Source of the DNA: Bacilli bacterium
Lineage (GTDB): Bacteria > Bacillota_I > Bacilli_A > ML615J-28 > CAG-313
Length of the DNA stretch: 64,000 nucleotides
Assembly (NCBI GenBank): GCA_017411715.1
Contig: JAFQPO010000007.1
Location: forward strand, 94,015-158,014
Direction of reading: 5' to 3'
The number at the start of each line of letters is the position of its first letter. Positions within the stretch are counted from its first letter, which is position 1. The translations under genes and the position numbers were made by a program. The notes beneath the pieces were generated by a model. That model did not search any database. It was not told the origin of the DNA and saw only the letters and a list, made by a program, of their open reading frames with translations. This document shows, one piece after another, positions 61,301 to 64,000 of the stretch.

Positions 61301-64000
61301 CTATTAGTAAAGTCTAGATCATCATTACCGAATACATTCATTTCGATAGCAATTTCTAATACTCTAATCATATCATTTACAAGGCCTAAAGCTTCTTCGT
61401 CATTGTAGAATGCAATGTCATCAATCATTTCATTTCCAGGAATGCGATCTTTAACATATGTAGCAAATGCCCATGTGTATACTTCTTCGCCTAGAGTTGT
61501 ATTATTAATTACTTCGTTCATTAGTTTATGTAATGTTACGAATAATTCTTCTTTAGCTAATGTAGAAATTCTAATTTCAGAAACATGTAATTTGTTAAGA
61601 CCTAACCAAATAGCTTGTAATTCATCAACTAAGTCCGCAAGAACTAATGCATCATGACTATAATCATTATGAATAGCTTCAACATCAAGACCTGTAATAT
61701 CAAGACCTAATGTACTTGCAACTTTATTAACGATACTTACAAAGTTTTGATCTAGGATGATTAACTCAGCAGAAAGTTCTAAGATTGTAGAAATACTTTC
61801 AACTGCGTAATCAGGGAATGAGTATTCACGTTTTTCACGGTATACTTCTTCTAAGTTACCATCTAGAGCAGCAAGAGCCATATCTAGGATAACTGGATAA
61901 TCATTTCTTAAGTCTGCTTCAGTATAATCAGCAACACTAATAACACTTGTAATTGCAGCAGGAAGTTTATCTTGATATTTATTATAAGCACCTAATAAGC
62001 TCATCATATAAATTTCAGAACCTTCAAGTACATCTAAAATTTCAATTACACTATAAGCATTTGATTTACTCATATATGCTTTTGCAGTTGCAACTGCATC
62101 ACTTCTTAAGTCTTTAACAAGACTTAATCCGTCAGATACTCTATCAATATTATTTGCTTTAGCTAAAGCAATACTTAATCTAACAACTTCATTTAATACA
62201 TCTTCTTCATTTGTATAGTTAAGTGATGTAACATCTCTATCATATACAGCTAAGAAGTTAAGGATTGCGCTTGCAAATTTGCTTTCACGACCATTGATTA
62301 AATTCATTGCATACATTGTATTTAAGAAGTTAACAGCAGCATCAGCTTCTGGGATATTTGTATCTTTTTCGAATACTAATTCAATTATTCCAAGTTCAAG
62401 TGCTTGACGTCCAAGACTAATATATGCATCTAAGTCTGCAACAAATTCACTTTCAGTATAATCAGTTTCAGTTACTTTGAATAAGTCATGAACAGTTTCA
62501 TTTGAAGTTACTCTATCAATTGCATAGTTATATACAACTGGAAGAGTGATTTGTAGAAGTTTAGAATCAATTGCGATTTCAGCAATATCTAAGATAGATT
62601 CAACGTTTTCTTCTGTTAAGAATGAACGAGATGCAAATTCTTTATTTAATAAGAATGATTTAACTTCTTGTAATGTATCAATACCATTTTGAACTAATAA
62701 GTCACATACAGGGTCAATGATATTTGTAAATACTACTAATTCATTATCCCAATCAGCATCATTTAATTCTGCAGCATCAACACTTGCGAATAATTCGAAT
62801 CTAGATAATGTTGTATTAACAACTCTAGCTTTATGAACATTATTGAACATATTTAATTGCCATGCCATTGCAAGTAATTCCGCAATATATGCATTGTCAA
62901 TTTCGCTTGTTGTATCAGCCACGATGAATGCAGTATTATTTCTGTAAGCTTCAATAATACCAGCATCTTCAGCGATTCCAGCCATTGCAAGTAAATCTTT
63001 AAGGTCAGAATTAATTTCAGCTTTAGTATAACTTGCTTCTAATAAGAATTGATAACTTGCTAATCTAGTTCCTAATTTGCTATCAACAAAGTGATATAAA
63101 GTAGGACCAGCTTGATATGCAGTGTCAGAATCTAAGAATAATTCAGCCGCAACTTTTAGTGATGCTCTATGGTCACTTGAGAATGCAAATTTAATGCTGT
63201 CAAGTGAGAATGAGTAAGCTCTAATAGCTTCAAGGCTTGTTAATGGATTACGTGAATCTTCTAAGATACCTACTAATGTATCATATAAATCAGCAACAAG
63301 TGCTAATTCAGTACTATAGTTAATTGCACCAAAGTCGAAGTCAACAAGTTCAACATTAACTTTATCCGCAACTTTTTGAGCTACGCGAGTAATGCTGTTA
63401 TGTTTAGCTACAACATAATTAGTAGATGCAATCATATCAATAATACTTGATACGATATATTCGTTATCTTCATTTACTTTAGCCCAGTCAATTGGAGTTG
63501 ATTGATCACTTAAGATTGCGATTGCGCCGAAGTCAACTAAGCTTCTAGCAACATCTACAAATACTTTAGCGTCACTTACTGCCATATCTTTAGTATATGT
63601 ACTATCAATTGTTACAAATTCAGCATATTTACCATCACGTTTAGGTGCTAAGTAATCATTTGCTACATTTGGTAATAATTCTTGTACTAATACTGTATCA
63701 AGTGCACGTTCAATAATATCAAGTGCATAATAAGCATTTGTATCATTGATATATGCTTTAGGACTGTTCATAGCATCTTTAATGAATGCTTTAGTTTCTT
63801 GGTAACGTGATACATTGTTAACAGGATCTGTTAATGCGGCACATGCCATTACTACTAAGTCTTTGAAGATTGCTAAGTCATGTTCCCAATCAAGTTGTTC
63901 AACTGTTAAATCAGTAATTGCTGGTTCAACTTTATCAACAACCATGTTAGTTAATTTAGTCTTATTAACATCATTTAAGATATGTAATCTATAAACAGCG
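58324..64000 (-). CDS. Giant repetitive protein, 5' end outside the window
   Basis: At least 1891 residues; the frame stays open past the first in-window ATG (63945) to base 64000, so the true start is outside. The protein is built of alternating helical modules. One type is marked by WDxE (LDWEHDLAIF, ADWDNELVVF, TDWDQEVASI, AEWDTEIDAI, SEWDAEIDNL). The other is marked by YT-x-x-E/D (YTKDMAVSDA, YTKAEINSDL, YTESEFVADL, YTEADLRNDY) followed by a GxxELxxL pattern. There are almost no cysteines, many acidic residues, and one EF-hand-like loop DTNNDGVASKAE. There is no membrane helix or sorting motif at the C-terminus (IINDYLSSL). No family is recognised; a secreted or surface structural protein is likely. 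Confidence 0.8.
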   Translation of the reverse strand, partial: AVYRLHILNDVNKTKLTNMVVDKVEPAITDLTVEQLDWEHDLAIFKDLVVMACAALTDPVNNVSRYQETKAFIKDAMNSPKAYINDTNAYYALDIIERALDTVLVQELLPNVANDYLAPKRDGKYAEFVTIDSTYTKDMAVSDAKVFVDVARSLVDFGAIAILSDQSTPIDWAKVNEDNEYIVSSIIDMIASTNYVVAKHNSITRVAQKVADKVNVELVDFDFGAINYSTELALVADLYDTLVGILEDSRNPLTSLEAIRAYSFSLDSIKFAFSSDHRASLKVAAELFLDSDTAYQAGPTLYHFVDSKLGTRLASYQFLLEASYTKAEINSDLKDLLAMAGIAEDAGIIEAYRNNTAFIVADTTSEIDNAYIAELLAMAWQLNMFNNVHKARVVNTTLSRFELFASVDAAELNDADWDNELVVFTNIIDPVCDLLVQNGIDTLQEVKSFLLNKEFASRSFLTEENVESILDIAEIAIDSKLLQITLPVVYNYAIDRVTSNETVHDLFKVTETDYTESEFVADLDAYISLGRQALELGIIELVFEKDTNIPEADAAVNFLNTMYAMNLINGRESKFASAILNFLAVYDRDVTSLNYTNEEDVLNEVVRLSIALAKANNIDRVSDGLSLVKDLRSDAVATAKAYMSKSNAYSVIEILDVLEGSEIYMMSLLGAYNKYQDKLPAAITSVISVADYTEADLRNDYPVILDMALAALDGNLEEVYREKREYSFPDYAVESISTILELSAELIILDQNFVSIVNKVASTLGLDITGLDVEAIHNDYSHDALVLADLVDELQAIWLGLNKLHVSEIRISTLAKEELFVTLHKLMNEVINNTTLGEEVYTWAFATYVKDRIPGNEMIDDIAFYNDEEALGLVNDMIRVLEIAIEMNVFGNDDLDFTNSSLNKELVSIIKRHVKVSGKLEKVLNRFANRGTLMGTIDKDYSLVTDDASETVIIKSVVYAMAKLAKDYGTQIAGNLSVVASDALENDVMNLLHMMEESVMISQSGIDLINGLIKVALPSAYSDYELIDKAVMPTFADFVNEVPTLFDIVDKAEELGVFGSIKYKHSQTMVELVELIENNVFIAGDEEMILTLALEKVVKLDMTEVDLTGIDWATEYDYLYEFLDHYGKAVNVSGVELTNISTLKNEATMLHLADAMDALGYSKVLEEVILPMYNKFAHRIPASFRDLLDFNRLTDDSVMTKEEKTMEDYRSMADILRLLSDSGIATGTVNNLTVDEILAVYDAIFGMNIVKGNEQAWFEKAASMGVKFGDEPHYEYVTDWDQEVASIRSALATLKHFVGDNGTVDMATVMDDVYHSTDAKGLEELLVALNHSVIYRNELFNIIDKKFNDNSTGNTFNISDFLTPWFTNQSVGHMASVEEWDEEDQYIARIIATLNAMDGLDSFDVATLPLGHMDVNADDLSKEYNAIGGGLRDLLRLFNASKSLDINALPGLLEDSMPIDTSKELNADLVDTNNDGVASKAEWDTEIDAIIALLRNAQSLELFSSSDVVAKLQSLSEAEIAIVLRNFNHSMVLRTMLPDFIHDSLETSNMTEWESDWLKAQTGATGTLAPVSEWDAEIDNLAKVIAKKDELQTIDLNNMTLVGDGQLDDSQLAEIEELLHLINNSQSFVLTPLADIIESAISTIGVTVEITNVPLTKLEWNNEITALFDVIEAIRAAGDFTLDASGTGAKAQETGEILDAMKATMMLGGATFNSIVTTWVKGTVIKDCMTDTEIDNADWTSYTWSDELPHLTSFTGLNSGHMEGEVLDEVMESQIFQDYFMDELVDEINTQLDSYSVTLFGTTYSLSQFINDGNDLTADDLAGRQWAFELAACDYFTELFENITIVNALSIISSIDNSKLVYPAPHTPANTLAKDASDKIIDIINDYLSSL

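Noticed and set aside
63943..63945. ATG at 63945 as the start of the giant protein
   Set aside because: The frame has no stop up to base 64000, and the upstream codons fit the repeat pattern (RLHILNDVNKTKL).
1..64000. tRNA, rRNA, tmRNA, T-box or phage genes
   Set aside because: No GGTTCRANTCC-type T-loop, no T-box GGGTGGNACCGCG, and no phage structural or integrase genes were seen on reading both strands by eye; a covariance-model search would be the decisive test.

Overview
The window is AT-rich bacterial DNA, densely packed, with almost every gene on the minus strand; only hflX (26594-27868) and a TspO homologue (53680-54141) read on the plus strand. TGA is used as an ordinary stop (tsaD and the TtcA-like gene both end in TGA), so this is not a code-4 mycoplasma. 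The gene set fits a low-GC Firmicute (Bacilli), probably a host-associated lineage near the Erysipelotrichales/RF39/Acholeplasma side. It includes tadA next to the SRP RNA, a CdaA-type cyclase, a CwlD-type amidase, the MEP isoprenoid pathway, a sodium-pumping decarboxylase, and BspA and InlB-repeat lipoproteins. The exact lineage is inference. No tRNA, rRNA, CRISPR array or insertion sequence was seen, and no gene-free stretch exceeds 300 bases.

Region 1 (1-7514): the start of an exported or membrane protein runs off the left edge. Next is a P-type cation ATPase preceded by a clear yybP-ykoY manganese riboswitch with an overlapping terminator. Then comes one long operon, nfu, cvfD-like, thioredoxin-like, cell-wall amidase, tsaE, tsaB, rimI, tsaD, from a single consensus promoter (tRNA t6A modification plus redox and wall genes).

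Region 2 (7523-15413): a sigma factor, a 2023-residue Rhs/YD-repeat protein with a probable papain-like C-terminal effector domain, and a lipoprotein downstream that may be its immunity partner. Region 3 (15427-26503): an unusual tightly overlapping operon, DUF4011 helicase/nuclease-like protein, ankyrin protein, diadenylate cyclase CdaA, PAS-like membrane protein, IspDF. It is followed upstream by a lipoprotein and a Clp-type AAA+ protein whose second ATPase domain has lost its nucleotide-binding motifs.

Region 4 (26594-37770): hflX; two tandem related lipoproteins; an operon birA, ttcA-like, tcdA, amidohydrolase, dusB; and a sodium-translocating decarboxylase operon (alpha, gamma-like, biotin carrier, beta) with a long leader. 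The biotin ligase lies just downstream of its likely substrate.

Region 5 (37833-53577): an acyltransferase with a zinc ribbon, a collagen-like/BspA lipoprotein, then cupin, DUF2752, InlB-repeat lipoprotein, GH18 lipoprotein and an rRNA pseudouridine synthase as one gene cluster. After these come the SRP RNA, tadA, tdk and a 1423-residue surface glycosidase-like protein with a cre-like site in its promoter. Region 6 (53596-64000): tspO, an aminopeptidase/MFS operon (M29, M18, MFS), rpmE with a probable L31 leader, and a giant repetitive protein of more than 1890 residues that runs off the right edge.
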